DNA of 64,000 bases from Drechmeria coniospora. Its lineage: Eukaryota > Ascomycota > Sordariomycetes > Hypocreales > Ophiocordycipitaceae. The translations under genes were made by a program, and so were the position numbers. The notes beneath the pieces were generated by a model. The model did not search any database and had not been told where the DNA came from. It was given only the letters and a program-made list of their open reading frames with translations. The stretch covers positions 5,266,520 through 5,330,519 of the forward strand of contig NC_054389.1 of assembly GCF_001625195.1 (NCBI RefSeq). Reading direction: 5' to 3'. This document shows positions 21,656 through 32,260 of this stretch, piece after piece. Position 1 is the first letter of the stretch; each line of letters opens with the position of its first letter.

Positions 21656-23059
21656 TAGACGGACGCGCATGTGCATACTTGTACTCGTGCGTGTGCATTA
21701 CACCGACTTTATAGATGCCATCTGTACTCCGTACGGTACGAGTTATTCGTACAATCTGCACTCCGTAGCACAGCAGATACGAGCCGGATAACCGTCCTCC
21801 GCGTCCTTGCCCATCGGTTGAGCCTCCTCCGGTTCATTCGAGCGTGGGCCATCGTCCACTCGGCTGTGGATGCTGCCTTTGCCCTTTGTTTACTGTTTGT
21901 TGCTCATTCAATCACGTTCGCCTTCTACGAGCACGACCACTCGTATCGAGTACGTAGACGTGCACTCGATTGGACTTGATCCTTGACCTTGCTCCGGGTG
22001 CACCTGTGTTTGCACTCACACGCCCAGCTCCCCTCCCTTCTCCGTGGGCAACCAACGTTCTCTCGTGGCGACCAAGTGCGTCTGCCCCTCCTCCGCCCCA
22101 GCTCCGCCCCTCCTTCGCCCCTCCTCCGCCCCTCCCCCGGTCGTGGATCTCAGCTGTGGCATCGACGATGCAGCGCAGCTTGTGACGGACGGCTTGTCGC
22201 ACCGGCACGTGAGCCTGTGCTTTTCGTCGGCGCGCAACAATCTTTCCTCGCTCCCGTCCGTACCAAGAGCTGCAAAGCCTTTGGAGTGCCGAACTGTGCT
22301 CGAACACGAGGCCGGCGACCGAGACGGCTTCGCAGAGGGCCGCGGAGCGCGCACGCCACCCGCTCGCGCTTGGCTTGCACTTTTTACACACGTGAGCCTT
22401 TGCCATTGCCGTTCCCTTCCCCGCAAACGCCGATGACGATGCCGTTACGTCGCATGGCGGCGGCTGTGAACGCTCGTGGAGGATCCTCGGCTTCCTCCCC
22501 TGCTGAAGCCGTCAATTTCGTTCGCTGGCCGAGGATCGGCATTCGTCTCCGGGTGCCAGGCAGGCGTGTCGTACCCGTCGTCACCGTCCTTCTGCTGCGT
22601 CGTCGATGAGCATCGCTTGCACTGTCGTGCATCGCGCATCAAAGGACCTGATGCCATTTTGGGCCCATGATTGATGATCAGATTAAAAGGGAAAGACGAT
22701 TGCCTTCACGGCTTGGGGCACTCTGCCCGTTGCCATCATTCGATGTACTGCAAACTCGGAGTCTCGACGATTCTGTCATTACGAAATTGTGGGTGCCAAA
22801 TACACATACGACATCGACGTGGGTGCGCAGCAACAGTCACGTTGCCGTCGGTCCCCACCCGAGAGACGGAATCGTCCCTTGCTTTCTGGAGCCCTGGTGG
22901 ACCAAGCAAGCGTCCAGGTCGAGGATGGGATGGCCGGCTCCTTTCTCGTGAAGCATGCACGTGTGTGTACAGCATACGAGGATGTCAATACTTGCCGACT
23001 GGCGTTCCTGTTCTACGCCTAAATGGTCTCTGCGGCATGGCCACCACCACCATCTTACC

Positions 23060-23299
23060 CTACATCCCGTCGGCGAGCCGGCGAGGTGGCAAAATGAACG
23101 CCAACTGTCGCAGAATGTCTGCAGGCACATGTCGGATGGCGGCATTGGCACATGCGTCGCAATGAAACCTCTTCAACTTCCATCCTTGGTCTGCCCCTGC
23201 GGCGGTGGTGATGGTGCAAGTCAATCCTGGCCTCGGCTTGTTGGCCACAACAACCTCCCAATCGCCATTGCCAAGAAAGCAGACGCTTGGGTGATCCAT
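23060..23299 (-). CDS. Possible small protein or exon of unknown function
   Basis: An ATG-initiated frame of 79 residues starting MDHPSVCFLGNGDWEVVVAN. It has a CDAC pair (RFHCDACANAAIRHV) and an orderly mix of hydrophobic and charged residues ending LAFILPPRRLADGM. The frame stays open about 45 bp upstream of the ATG. It reads more like protein than neighbouring frames but has no recognised domain, no secretion signal and no clear splice partner. It could be a short gene, the last exon of a longer one, or chance. Confidence 0.28.
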   Translation of the reverse strand: MDHPSVCFLGNGDWEVVVANKPRPGLTCTITTAAGADQGWKLKRFHCDACANAAIRHVPADILRQLAFILPPRRLADGM

Positions 23300-25509
23300 A
23301 TACAGTAGAAAGGATGGACCCAGCCGGATGGCTCTGCCGACCAATGCCGGTACCGCTCATGCGCATGTCCGAAATGACGACAGGTCCCTCCGGTAATTGG
23401 ACGGATCTAGGTGTAGGCACAAGGGCTGTTCTCTACTGCAGGCACAGTACAGTGCACAGCATCTCGACCACTACATGCAGGCCAGTGCAACGCGACATGC
23501 CAACCATGAACTCGGATAGATGTGCGGAGTTTTCCCTTCAAATTTCCGGCCTGCCTGCCTCATGTGCTCCGGATGATGTGCTCCGGATGATTTCTTATGC
23601 TTGAGACGATCATCTCGCTCGTCATGGCGACGATGCAGTCGAGTCAGCTGCGGACATTGTCGAACCGTCGCAGTGTCAGCGTACTTAATGAAATGAAAAG
23701 AGTTAATTGATTAAATTGAGCTGCTGAATCATGGAGGGACCGACGGGAGCCCTTTTTTTTCTCTTTCGTCTTCCGGGTCCGTATTCGTAAGACGCCGAGT
23801 CCTTCACCTTTGTCTCCCACGAGTAAGCGGTCATGGGCTCAAGCAACACGACGGCAGATGGACGGGAAGCGAGTGGCGAGAGACGGTGCCAACGTTATTC
23901 ATTCCACTAGCGGCAGTAACTTTGCCACCTCGGAATCCGTCGTCGTAGTTGAGGTAGCCGCTGCGGAAGCCAAGACAGCTTCCAGAAGCCAACGAGAGAA
24001 TGCGGAAAGGGTCAGGGGTTGTCTCGAATCGAGTGATGGCAACCGATTCGATCGGGACAGCCACTTTCGTTCCGCCGTTGCCGTCGCCGCAAGGTGGCGT
24101 GCACCGCGTGCAAGTGTACTTGCATATGCGGTGCTGTGCTATGAGTACTAGAATGCCAACCTAGTCGTGGTAGTTCCATCCCGCGCAGTCCACCGTTTCA
24201 AGTCAGCAAATGCCGTTCATAAGTAAGCCGGTAAATGGGCCAAGCGAGGCTGCACATCAAACCCAACTGGCATGCACTTAATAATTACTTACTTACTTGG
24301 GTGTAGGTGTGGATGTACCTGTGTACAAGTACGCACATGTGCACAGCGCCACACTCTAGCACAGTGAGTACAGTACAGTGCTACTTAGATAGCGAAGACC
24401 CACTCCGTGCACACCGACGTGGTCAAGTACAGGTACTTACTTACAGTACTCCGTACACCAACAAGTACTTGTACGGTGTACTTACATACACTGCAAATCA
24501 ACACGCCGGTCTCCCCGCGACTGACTTCCCTTGTCCGCCCGACGGCATCTAAGCTAAACTCAGCCACATGAATTGCGACATCGCTAAAATTGATCAAAGC
24601 ATGCTTGTACGGACTGCTATGGTACTGTGCAAGTACCTATCTGTGCGAGTAGTATGTGGTTGCGGTATCGGCTACCTCGAAGCATTCATGTACGTGTAGC
24701 ACTTGCATGTACGGGGTACACGCAGCAACGGCACTTGCATGGCAGGTAGTACCTGCTAGTCGCTGAACTGTACTTTCTTGTAACTTGTGTTCATGTGGGA
24801 TCGAGTCGTCGGACGGGGACGCGCCTTCCGGGAAACCTGCCGCATCCACGGGGCGTCGGACAACTGACGCAAGCAGAAGGAAGCCGCTTCCCAGAAGAAC
24901 AGCTTGCAGTGAGGGGAAAGAACTGTATCAGCTACCTTTCTCCCCTCTCTCCGTCGCTCGATTTCCATTGCTTTTTCGTTGTCCATCGCCAAAAGTTCGC
25001 ACGCGACGAAACGTCAAAAACCAGGAACCATGTCAAGCCTCTTTCCACACTGGGCTTCCTGTGACGGCGTACCTGCCACTAGGTGACTACGTACCGGCGC
25101 TACCCCCAACTGTACATAGTGCTACTTATCGTACGGAGCACAACAGGCGTACTTACTTCCTACGTACTAGTGGGGCGGCGTTACGTCCTCGACGATACCC
25201 GCATGCGCCATCGGCACAAGAAGTACGGAGTACTTGATCCCCGTACTCCGTATACGTGTGTGTACCACGCTCGTACCAAGACCTTTCGAGCCTTGGCGTC
25301 AGGTACCTACCTTCGCCAAGTGGGCCTTGGCTGTCGATTAGTTGAACAGAAACTCGCTGGATCCACTCCCATCCCGCACCGCTCCTCGTCGAACGCCCAA
25401 CTTGAAATCCAGGGACCGACGATGCATCCACTTTCAACCCACACGCACCCTCAACGTTGGCCTTGGAATCTATCTTTGTCGGCCGTTGCTTTCGACAGTT
25501 GCCACTCCA

Positions 25510-25526
25510 CCCCCCCCCCCCCCCCC
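25510..25526. repeat. Poly-C run (17 nt)
   Basis: Uninterrupted C homopolymer about 970 bp before the ATG of the Rua1-like gene. It is complementary to the poly-G run at 25708-25728. Length may be inexact because homopolymers are error-prone in sequencing. Confidence 0.85.
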
Positions 25527-25707
25527 TTCGCCTCAATCCCTTCACCAAGAGTGGAACCGACCCCCCTTCCGTGTGTGCTCGAGGTTCAACGAGAGAGGAC
25601 TCTGTAGGCCAAAAGACTGACTGACGAGGCCTGCCCAGCTGGTGCTTAGTCGATGCTAGCCTGACCTGGCCGGCCTGAAAGCAAGGCGTGGGTTCCCGGA
25701 GTGGGGA

Positions 25708-25728
25708 GGGGGGGGGGGGGGGGGGGGG
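25708..25728. repeat. Poly-G run (21 nt)
   Basis: Uninterrupted G homopolymer preceded by GGGGA and followed by CGGG, with G-quadruplex potential on the plus strand. It pairs in principle with the poly-C run 181 nt upstream. Confidence 0.85.
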
Positions 25729-26491
25729 CGGGCAACATCCCTACGACGACCGATGACCGGACTGCCGTGCGATGTCATGGAAGCCTGCCGTTCTGTTCTT
25801 CGTCACGCTCCTCCGGCCTTGTTTTGTCCTGACAGGTACCCTGACTCTGTTGTTGCAAGTATCATTGTCGTCTCATATGAACCGCCCTCCCGTGGATCTT
25901 GACTTATCAACGAACTTACACATCCCCTACTAGGCTTGAGTTCCCACCCCAGTTCATTTCGCCAGTTTCGAGCCATCTAAGCATGGCTTATTAACACACC
26001 ACTCTCCGGCCCCTCCTTGATCTGTTATATACCAGCAGTTTGCTCTCGATCCCCCCCCCTCCCCGAGCCGGCCCTCTCTCTCCTCCGCCTACCCTCCGCC
26101 GAGCCATTCGACAAGTCCGAGTACAAGGCGTCTCGTTCGCTCACATCACGCGTTGTTATTCGCTTTCAGTCCTCTCCGACGACTTGTAATACTTTGGTTG
26201 CTCGAACAGCAGCATACAGCACATCGCCGTCGCTTCCTTCCGAGAGCCTTCAAGCGAACCTCTCGTCGCAACCTCGGGCCTCTCGAGACCCTTTCTGTGA
26301 TTCATGGAAGCCTCTCAGGCAGAAATGTGCGTCCGCTCACCGCCCTCCCCTGTCGTCTCGCCGCCTTCGTCGTGCTAACATGCATCTTCTGCTGCAGCCA
26401 ACAGCAGCTGCCGCCGCAACCGCTCTCATATCGCGCCGCGAACGACAAGCTGCCGTCGCCAACTTCGCACAAATCGCCCCCCGCCGCAGTG

Positions 26492-28387
26492 ATGGATTCG
26501 GCCCATTCGGCGGACGGCATGACGCCTTCCAATCCCGCCTGGATGACACCGCCAACCTCGGAGCCTCGACGACGACCCGGCATCGCCTATCAGAACATGG
26601 CTTGCTGCCCTGGCGACGACTGCTCGACTGTTCCGAGCTGGGACATGCTGCTCCTCCAGCCCGGATCCGAGGATGCGGCCGCGCGGCCCATCCCTGCGCA
26701 CCAGCAACTCCTTCCCTTCAACAACGTGAACGGTTCGTGTACTCGTGACTCGAATTCCCGCAGAAGCGTGTGCGTCTAACCGGCAGCAGGTCACTGGAAC
26801 CAGAAGCAGTATGATGAGAGCATGGATTTCCACGGCCTCGAGGTCGACGGCCCCGTCGGCCAGGCCTTCACGACGGACGAAACCGTGCCCATCATCGACC
26901 TGAGGTACTCGAACCCGGCGCAGGACGGCAACCTGAATCGTCGGAGAATGTCTGGCTCTTCGCCAACCACGTCCGGGGCCATGTCCGACCAGCCGCCCTA
27001 CGACGACTTTTCGGCCGCTCTGTCCGAGGCGCCCTCGTACAGCTCGGACTACCCCTCAACCTCGAACCGCAACTCTCTCATGTCGTCGATACACCTCTCG
27101 CCCGTGGCGTCACCTCGCATGACGTCCAGCGCCAGACCCGAGCAAGTGCGGGGTCCTAGCCGGGGCCGGGCAACTCCGTCCCCGCGGCCGAGCGTGCGAT
27201 CGGTCCCGTACAGCCTCGACGGTCCCAAGAATCAGCGGTGGTCGACGGGCTCGTTCGCGCCGACACCCACCAGACGCCAGTCGCCATTCGTCTACAACGC
27301 GCCGCCCGATGCGTACGGCATGCCGGACCGGACCTCGTTCCAGGGACCCCATCCCGCCCAGCCGCTGCCTCTGAACTTGGGCGCCTTCCCGCCGGCATCT
27401 CGCGGTCCCTTCATGGTCAACGGTCAGCCCATGTATCAGCGGAACAACATGTTCGGGCCGCCTCAACCCTTCCACTCGGACATGCGCAGCTACGACCAGG
27501 CGCCGGGGATGCACTCGCAGGGACTGTTCAAGATGCTCCAGAGCAACGGGGATCCCCACACGCTGCAAGGACACTACACGGACCTGTCGGACCCTCCCGA
27601 TCTCTTCGCCTCCCTGCAGGAGGAGCAGATCCCGCCGCCGGAGGAGGACATGAACCCGTCGGACCCCGAGATGACGCCGTACGAGCAAGACTTGAGGTTC
27701 GAGGGCGACCTGTACACGCCGCGGTGGGTGCGCGGGCACGGCAACAAGCGCGAAGGGTGGTGCGGAATTTGCAAGCCCGGCCGGTGGCTGGTGCTCAAGA
27801 ACTCGGCCTTCTGGTACGACAAGTCCTTCACGCACGGAATCAGCGCCGCCACGGGCAGTCCTTTCCAGGAGCCGTTGGACACGAGGCGAATGGATGGCAA
27901 CCCGGATGTCTGGGAAGGACTCTGCGGCAGCTGCAACGACTGGATAGCGCTCGTGAGCAGCAAGAAGAAGGGCACGACCTGGTTCAGGCACGCGTACAAG
28001 GTAAGCATGCTCGATGCGACGAGCTCACGTGGCTCGGCGGAACGACCGGTCGGGAACAGTGCTAATTCGTACCAGTGCCACACGCACCCCAAGATCAAGG
28101 ACGCCCCGAAGCGGCGGCGGGACGCCAACCACAACCGGCCGGTGGGCGCGCAAAACGGTTCCAAGGTCAAGCAGGAGCTGCAGGAGCCGGAGAGCCCTCA
28201 AGTCGGCAGCCTTCCCCCGTCGGGCTTCAACACACCGACTTCGGTCCCGATGCCTCAAGTGTACATGCAAAACGGAGTCCACAACCAGCTGACGCCGGGT
28301 CCGAGCCCCGAACCCCTTCACCTGGCCGGCGCCATGCCGTCAACGCCGCTCTCGGCCACTTCGGTTACCATGAGCAACATGATCTAG
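26492..28387 (+). CDS. Transcription regulator with Rua1-type C-terminal zinc domain
   Basis: Three exons, 26492-26732, 26790-28000 and 28076-28387, with introns of 57 and 75 bp, give 587 residues. The N-terminal two thirds are Ser/Pro/Met-rich and disordered, like an activation region. The C-terminal third matches the fungal Rua1 C-terminal family: YTPRWVRGHGNKREG, then WCGICKPGRWLVLKNSAFWY, KSFTHGISAATG, LCGSCNDW and WFRHAYKCHTHPK. Cysteine pairs at about residues 404-407 and 457-460, plus the CHTH cluster near 484, are likely zinc ligands. A basic stretch (APKRRRDANHNR) follows directly and may be nuclear localisation or DNA contact. In Ustilago the family founder controls glycolipid biosynthesis; the targets here are unknown. 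The 75-bp intron is a multiple of three without a stop. The start was chosen as the first ATG of the protein-like frame; an open frame extends further 5'. Confidence 0.85.
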
Positions 28388-29001
28388 ACGCGCGGCTTAC
28401 GTTCCCATTCATTATTGTTGTCTCTGCGGCGTCGTCCTGTCTGCCATGGGGACTGGACGAGTGCAAACGAGAACAAAGAACATGTATGTATGTCTTCATC
28501 ATTGGAAGTGTGGTTTTCTTTTTTGCATTGAAAAGCATTGATTCGTTGCCGAATGAGAATATGGCATGGCAATGAATCTGGCAGCCGCGTTTTGGCTGGG
28601 CGTGGATTGGTGGTTTGGAGTACGCACACACAACAACTCTACTTGGTCTTCTGCACCCTACGGCGTTTCTGATGGGGATGCGAGATGATGTTTGGAAAGA
28701 TATCAGGCTCGTTGTTTTTTGGGAAGTTTGATGATGATGGGCACGGCAAGTTCTCGCCGGAACGTGGCACGACGATTTCCCTCAAAGTTCGGCCAAGAGC
28801 GGAGAAGCAGCTACAAGGAGAGCTTCCAATTCCGGCTTGCTTGCCTCGGTCGACTGATAGATGCGACTTGAAAAGAATTGGAGAATTTTGTTTATTCTAG
28901 TTTCTTGAATACCTATCCGCCGTTCCCCACGTGCTACTTGTTCTCACGTGCTCCTTGTTCTCACGTCGGCAGTCCGTCTGTTGATACGAGACTAGGAGTA
29001 T

Positions 29002-29324
29002 CGCCATCACGCACCTGGTCCGTCAGTGACTCGAGAGTCGGGGAGAAGATGTGTTTCGATCTTTCATTGCCGCCCATCTCACGACTCGCATGCTGCTAGG
29101 ACTTCAATACACTTACCTACTGAAACGTGAGCACTTGGGTAGCGGTCCGGAGGCTGCGGATTATCCCCGCCACGTACCTGGTCGGTCAGTGACTCGTGAG
29201 ATGGGGAGATGATGTGTTGTGCTCAGTCATTGCTCCAGCAGCTGACGACTCGCATGCTGCCTAGGACTTGAATACGCCTGCCTAGGTACTGTACCTCAAG
29301 TTTGCGGTACTTGGGTAGTGGCCA
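29002..29324. repeat. Diverged tandem duplication, two copies of about 150 bp
   Basis: Copy 1 (about 29002-29146) and copy 2 (about 29166-29324) share CCTGGTC-GGTCAGTGACTCG, GGGGAGA-GATGTGTT, GACTCGCATGCTGC, TAGGACTT-AATAC and ACTTGGGTAG in the same order. Differences are substitutions and small indels. No ORF spans the unit. Confidence 0.85.
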
Positions 29325-29619
29325 TCACTGCACGAATGTTAGCAGGCAATGATGTCACCTCAGCTGGTCCGTGGCAGTCAGGCTTGCGAGGCCCACAGCG
29401 GATGGACGGCGGGTGCGGAGCAAGCAAGTACTTGGGCAAGACACATGTAATACAGTATAGTCCCTATGTATGCGGAGTAAGCACTGCACTTGGTTGCACG
29501 TAATACCTTGCACGTGCCATGAGGAGCCCACAAGATCGAGAGAATACGAGTATTACAGGGGAAGACGGATTCTGCGAACTCATCATGCCGGTTGACGGCC
29601 ACTGTACAGTATGTACACA

Positions 29620-29900
29620 TGTACAGCTGGGGGGGCATGGACTCTCCGTACTCGGGTACTCCGTATTAATACTCCGCACACCTAGATACTATACCTACGC
29701 TCATCTCACCTCAAGTACGGTGGTACATGTACATGCCGGTATTACCAAGATAGCGCCTCGGCGGAAGTTCCAAAGTACTTCGCACATGTACTTGCAGACA
29801 TGTACATGCACTAAAGTACTCCGTACTGTCACAGACTTGGTGCTGATTCAACGCTACAGTACTCCGTACGGAGTACAAGTAAGTACTGTAATTACCTGTG
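29620..29900. repeat. GTAC-palindrome island with an 18-bp perfect palindrome
   Basis: GTACTCCGTACGGAGTAC at 29859-29876 reads the same on both strands and is the fullest form of the dispersed element. Around it lie CGTACTCGGGTACTCCGTATT, GTACATGTACATG and AAGTACTCCGTACTGTC. Confidence 0.82.
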
Positions 29901-31203
29901 CATATATGGATACATACATGTACGCCCACTTATGCGGGGGATCGTTGCGAACGACGGGTACCGAGTACCACGACGAGTTCGTACCGGGCGGCATCAGGGT
30001 TTTTTTCTTCGCCCGGGAAACCCCCTGGTCTGGCAATCAAGCGTCCATCGGGACCCCACCAGTCCCTCCCTCCACTGTTCGATCCTCATCTCGATACCGT
30101 CAAGCTGATGCACACACGAGTAATTAATCAAGCTGCGACTCTGCGTATTCGTACTTCGAATTTCAGGGCATAGTAATCTAGTTCATCGCCGCCCCATATG
30201 GTGCGGACTCCTCTTCTCGGCAAACATCGTCGATCTCACCCGAGCTCTGACTAGGCCCTCAGATCTAGACCCAATGAGGGAGCATCAGACCAGGGGGGCG
30301 GGATAGATGGAGAGAGGGAAGCAGGGGCTCGCATCGACGTCGGCCATCCTCACCTACGAGTACAGTACTTGCACTTACAGTATTACACGCCCACCAGTCG
30401 GTAGTACGCCTACACCGATGAACCTTCCAAGATCAAGGTGAGAGATGTACAAGTACATGTTCCTGCTATTCATTGGCGTACGCGTCCGTGTATCTGTACG
30501 CGCGTCAAGGCACGGAGCATACTATTTGGTGCATGCAAGGACGTGGTGGAGGACGAGTGCTCGTACAAGATTGTGCTGAAGGTTGATTTTTTTTTCTTCC
30601 CTCCCTCCCTGGGCTTGCACAAACGCTTGTCGGATCGGAAGAGGATGGGGCACCTCAATGCCGCCAGCTTCCGCATCCGCCACTTTGCCGAAGAGTCGAC
30701 GTCATTGTCATGGCAGGTTGAAGAGGTTGCAGGTTGAAGAGAATGGAGGCTGGGCGGTTGCTCAGCTGCGCGTTGCTTTCTGCTTCCCGCCCTGTGCCAC
30801 ATGAGCGGGTTGGGTGGGCGTGATGATCATTTCGATTTTTACCCTGATGCCGTGCCGACATTGTGCTCGTAGTCTTATTCATAGCCCTATCGAACGTGGG
30901 CGTAGGTAGGTGTAGGCAAGTGCCTGCGATGCCCAAGATGCGAGCCTGCATCGACATGGACGGCTCTCGTAGACGGCGGCAACCCGGTGGTCGATCGTAT
31001 GCGAAATGGCGGAACTACCACATGTGAGATGGGCGTCAAGATTGACGGATGCCGGATGCCGCCTTACTCGCTCGCACTAGGTCGAAGCTGTCGTTGGGTT
31101 GGAGGCTCTGGCCCTCTGCACAACCTGTGCTCCGTCGCACGTCTCTCAGCTCGCCACAATGACTACGGGTGGGACGGGATAACTGACCGCGGGGCACGGT
31201 ACA

Positions 31204-31260
31204 CTGGCGGCTGCGCACTGGCGGCTGCGCACTGGCGGCTGCGCACTGGCTGCACACTGG
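31204..31260. repeat. 14-bp GC-rich minisatellite
   Basis: Three exact copies of CTGGCGGCTGCGCA followed by a copy shortened by 3 bp and a partial copy. Non-coding. Confidence 0.87.
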
Positions 31261-32029
31261 ACGCTGGACAATAAAACGACCGAGATTCGTGTCGGGACAC
31301 CCTGGCGCTTGCGTTCTCTGGTCTGTCCAAGACTTGTGCCAATTCGAGAAAAGTCAGGTCCATTATCCCCGTATCACCAGGCAATTTTCCGCGCCGGAGG
31401 AGGTGGGATTGGAAACCAGAAGAGTCGCAGCGTCGTCATAGAGGTCTCGACCGTCTCGGATTTCCATTGCTCGTGACCGCCGCCGAGGGTTACTGGTAAT
31501 GCGAGTGAGAATGGATGCCGCACCACGGACAACGCAGTCATCGTTGGTTGCCTTCTTGCTGGAAGCCGGCGTGGCGAGGGGATGCGTCATGTCGACGTGG
31601 GGTTACGAAACGCTACATCGTCACCTGGTAATGGATGCATCGTAGGTGGTGGTGGTGAAGGTGTGCTGAACCTGCTGCCATTTCCAGCTTCGAACTGCAT
31701 GCCGTTCTGCTGGCGCTGGTCGGCGGTCCGTCTTACTCGCACAGTGCCATCAGACAAATGGTGGGCATCGGGCAAGGAATGATGAGAAGCAGTGGCATAT
31801 GTGGCCGATGGCCAACAGGTACTCAATACCCGATTGTCGATTCGGCACTGTGCTTCCTCCCATGTACATGTACTTGCTTGCCTAACTACTGCCCTTGTGC
31901 CCGTCTCGCCCTCGCCGGCCTGGCTGCTGGGACAACCCGTCCCGCCCCAAAGCGAGACATGGCAGCCAGGCGAGATTGGAAGAAAAAACAAGTACACCGT
32001 AGCAGTACCTGATTTCACCTACCAGTGCT

Positions 32030-32260
32030 GATACGTGCGGGCACAAGTACACCTGCTGCACCTAGAAGTGCTGTAGGTACTTGAAAGTATGGTGCGCTAG
32101 GTACTTGTACAGGTAATTACGGAGTACACTCATCCATTCGAGAGTAGGTACGAGGCACAGCTAGCATTAGCATCGGCTGGGTTGGATACCTAAGTACTAA
32201 CGTAGGTACCTAGTAGGTACTAGGTATTTACCTACTAGGTACTCCGTACGTAGCGATGCA
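32030..32260. repeat. GTAC-palindrome island
   Basis: Rich in CTAGGTACC/GGTACTAGG forms, for example ACGTAGGTACCTAGTAGGTA at about 32201-32220, and closing with GGTACTCCGTACGTAG near 32239-32254. Non-coding. Confidence 0.72.

Larger units (their letters stand above)
16553..26491. other. Ten-kilobase gene desert with GTAC islands
   Basis: No well-supported gene in nearly 10 kb, apart from a weak small ORF at 23060-23299. Base composition is ordinary and not AT-rich, so this is not classic RIP-mutated transposon DNA. Islands of GTAC palindromes alternate with GC-rich unique DNA in which all frames are often open by chance. The last kilobase contains homopolymer C and G runs and the leader of the Rua1-like gene. 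Confidence 0.6.

Noticed and set aside
16553..26000. Desert as RIP-mutated transposon remains
   Set aside because: The DNA is not AT-rich, shows no reverse transcriptase or transposase fragments in any frame, and has no long terminal or inverted terminal repeats that I could find.
27110..27991. 293-codon minus-strand ORF
   Set aside because: Antisense to the Rua1-like gene exon 2; Arg/His/Val-rich composition typical of a shadow frame.
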